The position numbers and the translations under genes were made by a program. Of a stretch of 60,564 nt of DNA, positions 26,739-34,161 are shown one piece after another. This stretch comes from a bacterium (GTDB lineage: Bacteria; Zhuqueibacterota; Zhuqueibacteria; Zhuqueibacterales; Geothermadaptataceae). The stretch is from the NCBI GenBank assembly GCA_024275575.1, contig JAJRYV010000130.1, positions 1 through 60,564 on the forward strand, given 5' to 3'. Under the pieces are notes generated by a model that saw only the letters and a program-made list of their open reading frames with translations, did no database searches and had not been told where the DNA came from. Position 1 is the stretch's first letter, and the number at the start of each line of letters is the position of its first letter.

Positions 26739-27071
26739 TTATGCGCCAACTTTATCGAGAACATTGTTCATCTGCACGCCGTGAACCAGTGTGATGCCGG
26801 CGTCCATCGCGGCCGCGACGTGGATGGCTTCAGTCATTTGTTCCGGGTTGGCCCCGGCTTCGAGGCAACCGGTGGTGTAGGCATCGATGCAATAGGGACA
26901 TCGTTTCGCATGCGCCACCGCGAGTGCGATGAGTGCTTTCTCGCGTTTGGATAAGGCACCGTCTTTACCGACAACTTCGTTGTAATAGGCAAAAAATTTA
27001 TCCATTAGTTTTTTGCTGAACCGACCGACGTCCGCAAATTTTTTAAGATCATCAGATTCATAATAATGCAT
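26739..27071 (-). CDS. arsenosugar-associated peroxidase-like protein (CMD/AhpD fold)
   Basis: A 110-residue carboxymuconolactone decarboxylase-family protein with the AhpD-like redox motif KRCPYCIDAYTTGCLEAG: CxxC plus a third Cys, and the following His region AIHVAAAMDAGITLVHG. Members beside ArsS are annotated as arsenosugar biosynthesis-associated peroxidase-like; some homologues are reported to carry selenocysteine, but here all are Cys codons. It is the first gene of the minus-strand run, 23 bases upstream of arsS. No ArsR-type regulator gene is adjacent. Confidence 0.88.
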   Translation of the reverse strand: MHYYESDDLKKFADVGRFSKKLMDKFFAYYNEVVGKDGALSKREKALIALAVAHAKRCPYCIDAYTTGCLEAGANPEQMTEAIHVAAAMDAGITLVHGVQMNNVLDKVGA

Positions 27072-27178
27072 GCCGTCTTCCTCCGTTAAAGTTATGATAA
27101 AACAGTGTTCTGTGATCTACTTTAACAATTGCGTATCACTAATGCAAATGCTTCTCCGCAATATCTGTAAATTTATTC

Positions 27179-27261
27179 ACCCGCATCATAACAGTTTGTT
27201 ACGGGGGAATAATCCCTGCAAAAGAAAAAAACTGAAGTTTTGTTTTCATGCGGGTTTTTTT
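27179..27261 (+). other. terminator-like structure without an upstream plus-strand gene
   Basis: ACCCGCAT (27179-27186) pairs with ATGCGGGT (27248-27255), followed by a run of seven T. The loop contains small hairpins (GGGA/TCCC near 27204 and AAAACT/AGTTTT near 27230). It has the right polarity to end a plus-strand transcript, but the upstream gene is on the minus strand. A small RNA starting in 27075-27170 is possible; no promoter was identified. Confidence 0.35.
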
Positions 27262-27362
27262 ATTCTGGAAAAGTTTATATTTCAAATGAGATAACACAAA
27301 ACTGGAATGCAAACCGGAATTATCTCATATAGAGTTTATACGAGATTTTAGGAAAACAAAAG

Positions 27363-27660
27363 ATGGAAACTCAGTTGCAGTATTTGGGCGAAGAAAGATA
27401 AAAATATCACGGCGCAGCTGTACCGCCATTACTTTTGAAAATTGGCAGGGCATCGATGCCGCGTTTGATGATCGTGTCAATTCCTGTATTTATACACATG
27501 GGAACAATCCGAATGTGAGCCGGGCCGAAGAGAAAATCGCATATCTCGCCGGAGGCGAACGTGCCCGATTGTTTGGTGCGGGAATGGCGGTGATTTCCGC
27601 AGCAGTTCTGCATTGCTTCAACCCCGGCGGTCATGGGGTTACGGTTAAAAATAACAATCA
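27363..27660 (+). pseudogene. remnant of a PLP-dependent Cys/Met metabolism enzyme (gamma-lyase/gamma-synthase family)
   Basis: Plus-strand fragment of the N-terminal quarter of the family. ATG at 27363 reads METQLQYLGEER, stop, KYHGAAVPP; then, after a frame change near 27430, ITFENWQGIDAAFDDRV, CIYTHGNNPNVSRAEEKIAY and FGAGMAVISAAVLH. These match the YTRGxNPTVxxxEEKIAxLEGG and GSGMAAISA segments of cystathionine gamma-synthase and methionine gamma-lyase. The PLP-lysine region and everything after are missing. Two lesions plus truncation make it a clear dead fragment. It is abutted by the tail of the convergent GH38-like gene. Confidence 0.75.
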
Positions 27661-27678
27661 TCCTTTTATCCATTGCAG

Positions 27679-30471
27679 TCAATCCAATTTCTGTAAAACA
27701 AGCTCAATGGTCATTATTTTCTTTTTACCGATTTGCAAAGGGATGCTGCAACCTTCGAGGTCCAGCTTTGTTTCTCTCTCTTCGTTGAGATTGCAGTGCC
27801 AGGCCTGTTGTACCGGCCGGTAAAATTCGAGTTTCCCGGTAATTTCAGCCGCAGTGGGATTGAAAATCCGTACCATCCATGATTGTGGCCTGTCCTCTGC
27901 CTGTTTGAAAGCCGAAAGCTGTAAATTATCACCCTCGAGGCGTAGGAAGCTGAGTTCTTTCGGCAGAATTCCACTATGCGCGCCGGCCTGCGCTATCTCT
28001 AACGGCAGGTTAAAATCTTCCGCCTCGCGATAGACGCCGTTTTGCCAATGACCCGTGTGTGGGAAAATCGCATAAGACCACTGCATTTCCCCGGGGCATT
28101 GCGCCAGTTTCATTTCAGGATGCACTTCATAACGCCCGATCACCGGGCAATTGCGGTAGACAAAGGCGCGAAACAGGGTAATCGCCAGCGGCCGGTCAGG
28201 GCTGTCCATGGCTTCGTATTCGCGAATGCCGGTATTGAGAATGGCCAGCCCGGTTTTACCGTCGGACATGTCGACAAATCGGTGCATCGGGTATGTGGGG
28301 TTTTCCCGGCCGAAATACGGACTTCCCTTTTTAACATGAATATCGCGGGAGATGACATCAAAACTCACTTCAGCCTCTGTCTGATCACAGTTGAGATGTG
28401 TCGGGAAGAGCACGCGCATACGGTGGTTGCGGCATGTATTGTTAAGTCGGGTTGTCACTTCTAACCGTCGTGCTCCCTTGCGCAAGGTAAAATCACTTTG
28501 CACCGTTATTTTTCGTTTTTCTGCCGAGCGTCGAACATCATTGCGAAATTCGCTGCGGTCTTGTGCATGCATCGGCTGGTCGAGATCGACCGGAATCATC
28601 ATTTCGTATTGCAGCCGCAATGTCGCCAGCAATGGCCCGGCTTCGGTAATCGATACCGAACAGGCGCAACCGAGGGAGGTGATAATCTCATTGCCGTCCG
28701 GTTTTTTGTGGATCCATGAATGCCCGCTTTCGCCGCTGTCTTCAAAATAATGTAGCCCGACAAAGGTATGGCCGTTCACTTTACAGGTCAAATCCAGCGT
28801 CCCGTTAGGGTTAAAATGAGCGCGCAAATATTCATTTTCCAGCGTATCCGGCGCCGTGAGAAGCGAACCCGGCTGTGGTGCAAAATTTTCTCGCCGCACG
28901 AGGTGATAAATTTTATAGCCAAGAGCCGGAATTGCATCGCTTTCAAAATGGCAATGGAAACGCTGCGAGCGCAATTCGAGGGAGATATCCTGCAAATTGC
29001 GCACGAGAGTGCCGAAAGGAAATTCACTTTTGATCTGCAGGGATTTACTTTCCCCATCCGGTGTTTCGATGCCGAAGGCAGAACAATCCATTCCTTGTGG
29101 CAGATCGATGAAGCAGGAGATCACCCCCTGCCGCGGGAATGGGGTGGAATTAAAAATCGTGAGCACACTGTCGTTTTCGTCGAGATCGCTGTTGTCGATT
29201 TGAATCTGTACCTGCTGCATGCCGCGCCGTTTGACGCCCTGGGAAATGAGGTGAATCTGGTCGGCACGGTAAAGCGAGTCCTTCTCCATTTGATCGATGC
29301 CGCCACCGGTGATGGTATCGTGCGGATGATTTTTCAACAACAAAATCCAGGCGCGTTCGATAGCGCTGCGATAATATTGTCCGCCGGCCAAAGCACCGAT
29401 AGCGCTCCACGGCTCGGCGCAGCGCTGAATATCGAGCTCGGCACGGTGATTGGCGATCTTCAATCGTGCGCGTGCACTGATCACATCACCGTATAAATGC
29501 GTCCATTTTCCTACAGCGCCGGGGTTGCGGCTCTCGCCGTAAATTCGCTCCACCTCGCCGATTTCCTGCCGCATGGCTGTCATAAAATCATGCAAATTCG
29601 AGAGCTTAATCTCATGCCCAGGGCAAGCTTTTTGGCAAAGTTTAACCAGCTCGCTTTCCCGCGAGTCGGGGTTGGAAGCATCAAATCCTTGCATACAGGC
29701 GATGTGGCGGGTAGAGAAATGGGCGGATTCATCGCCGATCAGGCTTCGTATTTGTGCAGGGATTTTTTCCACATGCCATTGTTTTTTCTCCGCATCGAGT
29801 ACATAATAATGCTCCCGCGGCTGCTTGTCGCTGGCCAAACGAAAAGGCGCTGCACCACGATTCCAGCGATATCGCCAGTCATCGTTTTCCATGCCGTAGC
29901 GGACCTGGCGGTAGATGTAAAAATAATAGCTGAAGCGGCTCAAACAGCCAAATCGCATGCCGAGCAACCTGGATTCATCGGGGCCTTCGAAGATAAATTC
30001 ACTCTTTTTTGTGTTGATACCGCGATAGAATATGATAGTGTCGATACCGAAGCCGTTATAAATCTGCGGCATTTGTGAGGTCTGCCCATAACTGAAAGGT
30101 GTGTAGCCAACTTTTGAAATTTTGCCCAACTCTCCAGCCTTGCGATGCCCGATGAGTAAATTGCGCACCAGCGATTCACCGTTGACGAGAAATTCTTCCG
30201 GCAACGAATACCACGGCCCGATGATGAGCCGGCCGCTTTTTACGTGTTTTTCGATGCGTTTTTTGTTCCCGGGGCGCAATTCGAGATAATCGAGAATGCT
30301 CAGCACCTGCGAATCGAATGTGAAAGACTGGAATTCAGGATCGTTATCGAGCAGGTCGAGTAAGTCGTCCATAAAATCGAGCAAAAGCAGCCGGGTTTCT
30401 TCAAAGGCATAGCCCCACTCGCGGTCCCAGTGTGAATTGCTGATGATGTGAATTATTTTTTTTTCAGTCAA
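27679..30471 (-). CDS. GH38-like (alpha-mannosidase family) protein lacking the usual nucleophile
   Basis: A 930-residue cytoplasmic-type protein with GH38 layout: N-terminal metal-site motif SNSHWDREW (H14, D16), middle domain with NHPHDTITGGGIDQ (H384), and C-terminal beta-sandwich domains. In characterised GH38 enzymes the catalytic Asp, which is also a zinc ligand, lies in a D-x-FGxSxQMP segment. Here that segment is GYTPFSYGQTSQMPQ, with Phe126 (codon at 30094-30096) in the Asp position. The other three zinc ligands are kept. No signal peptide. It is the last gene of the LacI-controlled minus-strand run, so a role on a mannose- or heptose-like glycoside is inferred, but standard retaining hydrolysis is doubtful. 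Confidence 0.88.
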   Translation of the reverse strand: MTEKKIIHIISNSHWDREWGYAFEETRLLLLDFMDDLLDLLDNDPEFQSFTFDSQVLSILDYLELRPGNKKRIEKHVKSGRLIIGPWYSLPEEFLVNGESLVRNLLIGHRKAGELGKISKVGYTPFSYGQTSQMPQIYNGFGIDTIIFYRGINTKKSEFIFEGPDESRLLGMRFGCLSRFSYYFYIYRQVRYGMENDDWRYRWNRGAAPFRLASDKQPREHYYVLDAEKKQWHVEKIPAQIRSLIGDESAHFSTRHIACMQGFDASNPDSRESELVKLCQKACPGHEIKLSNLHDFMTAMRQEIGEVERIYGESRNPGAVGKWTHLYGDVISARARLKIANHRAELDIQRCAEPWSAIGALAGGQYYRSAIERAWILLLKNHPHDTITGGGIDQMEKDSLYRADQIHLISQGVKRRGMQQVQIQIDNSDLDENDSVLTIFNSTPFPRQGVISCFIDLPQGMDCSAFGIETPDGESKSLQIKSEFPFGTLVRNLQDISLELRSQRFHCHFESDAIPALGYKIYHLVRRENFAPQPGSLLTAPDTLENEYLRAHFNPNGTLDLTCKVNGHTFVGLHYFEDSGESGHSWIHKKPDGNEIITSLGCACSVSITEAGPLLATLRLQYEMMIPVDLDQPMHAQDRSEFRNDVRRSAEKRKITVQSDFTLRKGARRLEVTTRLNNTCRNHRMRVLFPTHLNCDQTEAEVSFDVISRDIHVKKGSPYFGRENPTYPMHRFVDMSDGKTGLAILNTGIREYEAMDSPDRPLAITLFRAFVYRNCPVIGRYEVHPEMKLAQCPGEMQWSYAIFPHTGHWQNGVYREAEDFNLPLEIAQAGAHSGILPKELSFLRLEGDNLQLSAFKQAEDRPQSWMVRIFNPTAAEITGKLEFYRPVQQAWHCNLNEERETKLDLEGCSIPLQIGKKKIMTIELVLQKLD

Positions 30472-30547
30472 AGCTGGTCCTTGATATTTAAGATGAATTT
30501 ATGAGAACTGTTCGGCTCTATTCGCCTGGCGAGCATAAGAAACGTAC

Positions 30548-30570
30548 ACTATGCTTCGGCAAGCTCAGTA
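30548..30570. repeat. short copy of the CTTCGGCAAGCTCAG repeat core
   Basis: ATGCTTCGGCAAGCTCAGTAACC carries the same 14-base core as the elements at 33044-33190. It supplies the stop codon and last codon of the HAD gene, so the repeat has landed at, and slightly altered, the 3' end. Confidence 0.6.
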
Positions 30571-31470
30571 ACCTGCGGCAATCGTCTCCAGCAGCAGTGA
30601 TACATCGTGATACGGATTGCGCACGATCACATGTGCACCTGCTGCGATGAGTCGCTTTTCTTTCTGCGCGAGAGTAAAATGCCCGAGATGTTCGTAGTAA
30701 CTTTCATCCCGGCTGACGATACCAACCGCGACGCCACCCGCGTGGAATGTATGCAAAATTTCCGGGAATCCATCACCGAAAGTCAGTAGCTCATTTCCCT
30801 GCAAAGCATGTTCAGTGAGCAAATTCGCGATTACTTTTTCTTTAGCGTCTTCTTCGGGATTCAGACGCCCGGCGCCGGCGATGCGATCGGTGGCAAAAAA
30901 TGAGGAAAAGCCGAGAAATTCTACACTTTCAGTGACAGCTTCCTGGTCTGTGCCGCTGGCGAGATAAACACCCTTTTCCAGCTTGCTGTTCAAGCGCCGC
31001 ACCAGGTCCCGGGCGCCGGTGATGCGCAGATCTTTCGCTGAAAACCCTTTCCGGCGAGCTGTGACCATGGCCACCAGGGCAGCATTATAGGCATTTTTGA
31101 AAACCATCGGATCGAGTTGCGGGCCTGAATATCCATTCGCCTCAATCATCGTGCGCAAACGCTTCATTTGCAGATAGGTTGGAATGCCGATGGTTTGCTC
31201 GATATCTTCGATAACCATTTTTTCAGCAATTTCATGGTGCAGGTGCGGTGAACTCAGGGCGATGAGAAAAGCGATGTTACTCGTCATCATGACATTGGGC
31301 CAGCCGAGGCGTTCATCTGAAAGCGTGCCGTCGAGGTCGAAAAGGGCGACTTTTATATTGCGTGCATCGAACGGGCGGACGATGATGATATTACCGCCGG
31401 AGTTTTCCACGCTTACTGGTGAATCCAGAAGTCCGTTCCGGCCGGGGAAATCTTTTAAAAATTGGGCCAT
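30565..31470 (-). CDS. HAD-superfamily phosphatase (phosphoglycolate/beta-PGM type)
   Basis: A 301-residue HAD hydrolase. Motif I is VALFDLDGTLSDE at about residues 42-54, motif II is VYLASGTD, and motifs III/IV are in KEKVIANLL and LTFGDGFPEI. A helical cap lies between motifs I and II. The start at 31470 (MAQFLKDFPGRNG) was chosen because an AAGAGAA site precedes it; the longer open frame runs into the kinase gene. The C-terminal stop lies in a repeat core (TTCGGCAAGCTCAG at about 30554-30567). It probably dephosphorylates a sugar-phosphate intermediate in this locus; the substrate is unknown. Confidence 0.87.
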   Translation of the reverse strand: MAQFLKDFPGRNGLLDSPVSVENSGGNIIIVRPFDARNIKVALFDLDGTLSDERLGWPNVMMTSNIAFLIALSSPHLHHEIAEKMVIEDIEQTIGIPTYLQMKRLRTMIEANGYSGPQLDPMVFKNAYNAALVAMVTARRKGFSAKDLRITGARDLVRRLNSKLEKGVYLASGTDQEAVTESVEFLGFSSFFATDRIAGAGRLNPEEDAKEKVIANLLTEHALQGNELLTFGDGFPEILHTFHAGGVAVGIVSRDESYYEHLGHFTLAQKEKRLIAAGAHVIVRNPYHDVSLLLETIAAGY

Positions 31471-31501
31471 TATTTCTCTTGTTATCAATTTAAGGTTAGG
31501 G

Positions 31502-32506
31502 TCATTCAGGCAGTAATTGTAGAATCTCTTGTGGGGTTGCTGCACCGCATTGATAGAGTTTCCGTACTGAAACGGCAGCAGCAAGTGTTCCCAATTTTGC
31601 CGCCGTCACTGGTGCGGCTCCGGCTGCCAATGCTGCAGTCAGACCTGCCAACAAGGTATCGCCGGCCCCGACGGTATCGACCGGGCCGCTGATTTTCTCT
31701 GCCGGAACTTCCTGAACCGATCCGCCATCGCCAATTAACACGCCTGCTGCTCCACAGGTGACGAAGATCATTTCCCGCCAGCGCTGTGTGAGCTGTTTTG
31801 TTGCCGCCATGGCCTGATCGTAGGAAATTTCACTGTCCACAGGCAGCTCAAACCCACACAGGATGCAGGCCTCTCGATCATTGATTTTCCGCATGGTGCC
31901 ATGAAAATCGTCACCGAAATCCCGGCTGTCTGTAATAAAGGTGACTTGTGGGTTTTTTTCGACCAACGCCACCAGTTGGCGGCGAAAATCCCGTGTGTGA
32001 ATACCGCGCACGAGCTGTTGGTTGATGATTACGGCGTCGAGCTCCGGCAGCTTTTTTTGCAAACTTTGCAGCAAGCCGGTCGCCACTGCCGTTTGCAAGT
32101 GATTAAAATTGCCGAAATCGATACGGTTGCGTTCCTTGCCGGCAACAATTCGTTTTATATAAACGCAGGTCTGCCATTCTTTTTTCTGATATTGCAAACC
32201 TTCGCACTGAATCGAAAGCTGCTGCAAAATACGGCAAGTTTCCTGCGCAAAAAGATCCTGACCGAGCACGCCAAAAGCATGAACTTCACCGACGCCGAGG
32301 GTTGCAAGATTTGCCGCCACGTTGCCGGCGCCGCCGGGTGAATAGCGATGCTCACGCACAGGCTGTGTCGGCAAACCGGTTTCCACCGAAATCTCCGCTG
32401 CCAACGTGTCGATTTCCCAATAAGCATCGAGACAGAAATCGCCAAGGACCGCAATTTTGACCTTTTTAATGCGCTTAAAAACTTTGCACATTTCTTTTTT
32501 ATTCAT
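31502..32506 (-). CDS. PfkB-family carbohydrate kinase, RfaE/HldE domain I-like
   Basis: A 334-residue ribokinase-fold kinase. It has the N-terminal GDFCLDAYWEID, the glycine motif YSPGGAGNVAANLATLG, and the C-terminal catalytic motif DTVGAGDTLLAGL, whose Asp is the general base. Nearest in style to D-glycero-D-manno-heptose-7-phosphate kinase (HldE domain I), but the ISPEAPVPVV signature is replaced by ISVETGLPTQPV, so the substrate may differ. It overlaps the nucleotidyltransferase gene by four bases, keeping the two HldE halves as coupled separate genes within a catabolic-looking operon. Confidence 0.88.
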   Translation of the reverse strand: MNKKEMCKVFKRIKKVKIAVLGDFCLDAYWEIDTLAAEISVETGLPTQPVREHRYSPGGAGNVAANLATLGVGEVHAFGVLGQDLFAQETCRILQQLSIQCEGLQYQKKEWQTCVYIKRIVAGKERNRIDFGNFNHLQTAVATGLLQSLQKKLPELDAVIINQQLVRGIHTRDFRRQLVALVEKNPQVTFITDSRDFGDDFHGTMRKINDREACILCGFELPVDSEISYDQAMAATKQLTQRWREMIFVTCGAAGVLIGDGGSVQEVPAEKISGPVDTVGAGDTLLAGLTAALAAGAAPVTAAKLGTLAAAVSVRKLYQCGAATPQEILQLLPE

Positions 32507-32982
32507 TTGTCCATCATTTTTGAGATGATGCGTGTTGTTGATTTGCCCGCCACAAATTCGATTGTTCTGACCTCTCCTCCGGCCGCCGCCACCTCCGGCG
32601 CCCCAACGATGGTATCAAAGGTGTAGTCCCCACCTTTAACCAACACATCCGGCATCAGCGTCGTGATCAGGTTGTAGGGCGTATCTTCATCGAATAAGAC
32701 GATGAGATCGATGGCCCACAATCCTGCGGCAACGATGGCGCGGTCATTCTCCGATTGAATCGGCCGCCCCGGACCTTTCAATCGCTGCACCGAAGCATCG
32801 GTATTTAAACCGAGAATCATGTGTTCACCCATTTGCCGCGCTTCCGTCAGATATAAAACATGTCCGGGATGCAGAATATCGAAGCAGCCGTTGGTGAAAA
32901 CGACTTTTTCACCGGCGCGCTTCCAGGCGGAGCGGATTTCGATTGCTTGTTGCAGATCAACTATTTTTTCTCTCAGGTTCAT
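32503..32982 (-). CDS. RfaE/HldE domain II-like nucleotidyltransferase
   Basis: A 159-residue cytidylyltransferase-fold enzyme. It has TNGCFDILHPGHVLYL, with the HxGH nucleotide-binding motif, GLNTDASVQRLKGPGRPI, DVLVKGGDYT and the end VAGKSTTRIISKM, corresponding to the ISTT/KSTT signature. Characterised relatives transfer AMP to D-glycero-beta-D-manno-heptose 1-phosphate. Length matches stand-alone RfaE2. Translationally coupled (4-base overlap) to the PfkB kinase downstream. It could serve ADP-heptose synthesis for lipopolysaccharide or a nucleotide-activated step of this sugar locus. Confidence 0.9.
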   Translation of the reverse strand: MNLREKIVDLQQAIEIRSAWKRAGEKVVFTNGCFDILHPGHVLYLTEARQMGEHMILGLNTDASVQRLKGPGRPIQSENDRAIVAAGLWAIDLIVLFDEDTPYNLITTLMPDVLVKGGDYTFDTIVGAPEVAAAGGEVRTIEFVAGKSTTRIISKMMDK

Positions 32983-33043
32983 GAGTTATCCTTGCTTTTT
33001 ATTGTAACTTTTTCAAAAATATCCTTTTGGCGACGAAACCATG

Positions 33044-33190
33044 TATCCCGTTCAGCGTGCTTCAGAGAAGTGTTCCCTGAGCTTGCCGAAACGATGTCTT
33101 GAGTTTATCGGAGGGGACGCACTTCGGACAAGAGAGAAGATGCTTCCGCTTCGGCAAGCTCAGCATCCGTATTGTGCGCTGAACGAGATA
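33044..33190. repeat. dispersed palindromic element, copy B (intact)
   Basis: A 147-bp element with terminal inverted repeats of 14 bases, 13 matching (TATCCCGTTCAGCG at 33044-33057; CGCTGAACGAGATA at 33177-33190), and an internal perfect inverted pair CTGAGCTTGCCGAA (33077-33090) and TTCGGCAAGCTCAG (33150-33163). It is non-coding and sits between the DapA-type and nucleotidyltransferase genes. A degenerate copy lies at 3973-4082 and core fragments at 7290, 14650 and 30550. Confidence 0.75.
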
Positions 33191-33198
33191 CAAAACAA

Positions 33199-34119
33199 CT
33201 ACAGGATGAGATTTCCCTCCGCTGTTATATAATTTCGGGTGATATAATCGAGGCTGGTGCGCACTTCTTCCGTGAAACCGGTCGTGCCACAGCGGGAATG
33301 GGTAGAGATAGCTACACCACGTTTGGCTAACAAGTATTTTGAACTCACCGGGTGGGCGCATCGCTGGATCATCTCAAGCGTACAGAATTTTTGATGCAGG
33401 CTTTCAGCAAGCGGATCATGCTCGTGTACCATACGAATAATCGCAGCCGCCATATCCGTGAGCCAGATAGATGCGATATTCATCGAACCCGGCACACCGG
33501 CGCGGCAGGCTCGTAATAGAAATGGCGCGTTGGCCTGCAATAGTGCAAAAGGGGTATTGCGTGTCACCGCATGCAGTGCCATGATTTTTTTCAAATCACA
33601 ACTGGTTTCTTTATAGGCGACAAAACGGCCGCTTTGCGCCAGTTTTTTAACGAGTGAGATTCCCAGGTGATATATGCGTGGTTCCGGGCATTCATAAATA
33701 CCACAGGGCAGGGAGACGGCTTCAGCCACAGCGAAATAGTATTTTTCCATTTCGGCGTCTGAGTTTAAAAATTCAGGTACCAGCAACATTAAAGCATCGA
33801 CGCCGGTATCTTCAACGCGCAAGGCAAAATCGATATGCGCCTTTAGTGAAGCACCCAGGTTCGCCGTGGCCACCACTTTCGTGCGGCCGGCGACAATTTT
33901 TACTGTCTCGGAAACGAGTTGCAAGCGTTCTTCATTTGTCAGAAAATACATCTCACCGGACAAGCAGTTGGGGTACAAACCGCCGATATTAAATTGCAGA
34001 TACCATTCGATCATCTGCTGCAGGACGGCAAAATCGATTTTGAGATTTTTATCAAACGGTGTGACCATCGTCGGCCAGGTTCCGTTATATTCCCGGGTCG
34101 TTGCAGTATTTTCTCTCAC
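33199..34119 (-). CDS. DapA/NanA-family lyase (dihydrodipicolinate synthase-like)
   Basis: A 306-residue class I aldolase-type TIM barrel. The Schiff-base Lys is K170 in FVAYKETS and the catalytic Tyr is Y142 in PCGIYECPEP. The usual G-x-TGE substrate loop is altered to NCLSGE. In this superfamily such enzymes cleave or form 2-oxo acids (sialic acid, KDG, 4-hydroxy-tetrahydrodipicolinate). Its place next to an SSS symporter and LacI regulator points to catabolic cleavage of a sugar-derived oxo acid, which is inference. A basic lysine-biosynthesis role is less likely given context. Confidence 0.9.
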   Translation of the reverse strand: MRENTATTREYNGTWPTMVTPFDKNLKIDFAVLQQMIEWYLQFNIGGLYPNCLSGEMYFLTNEERLQLVSETVKIVAGRTKVVATANLGASLKAHIDFALRVEDTGVDALMLLVPEFLNSDAEMEKYYFAVAEAVSLPCGIYECPEPRIYHLGISLVKKLAQSGRFVAYKETSCDLKKIMALHAVTRNTPFALLQANAPFLLRACRAGVPGSMNIASIWLTDMAAAIIRMVHEHDPLAESLHQKFCTLEMIQRCAHPVSSKYLLAKRGVAISTHSRCGTTGFTEEVRTSLDYITRNYITAEGNLIL

Positions 34120-34161
34120 GGAAAATTTCCTTATAATTCACTCTGCTTTAATAAAACCGGC

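Noticed and set aside
27407-27682. 91-codon minus-strand frame next to the GH38-like gene
   Set aside because: The opposite strand carries clear gamma-lyase family motifs, so this frame is a shadow of that remnant.
29497-30078. Long plus-strand frames within the GH38-like gene (up to 242 codons)
   Set aside because: They are antisense shadows of a gene with strong family motifs and show no motifs of their own.
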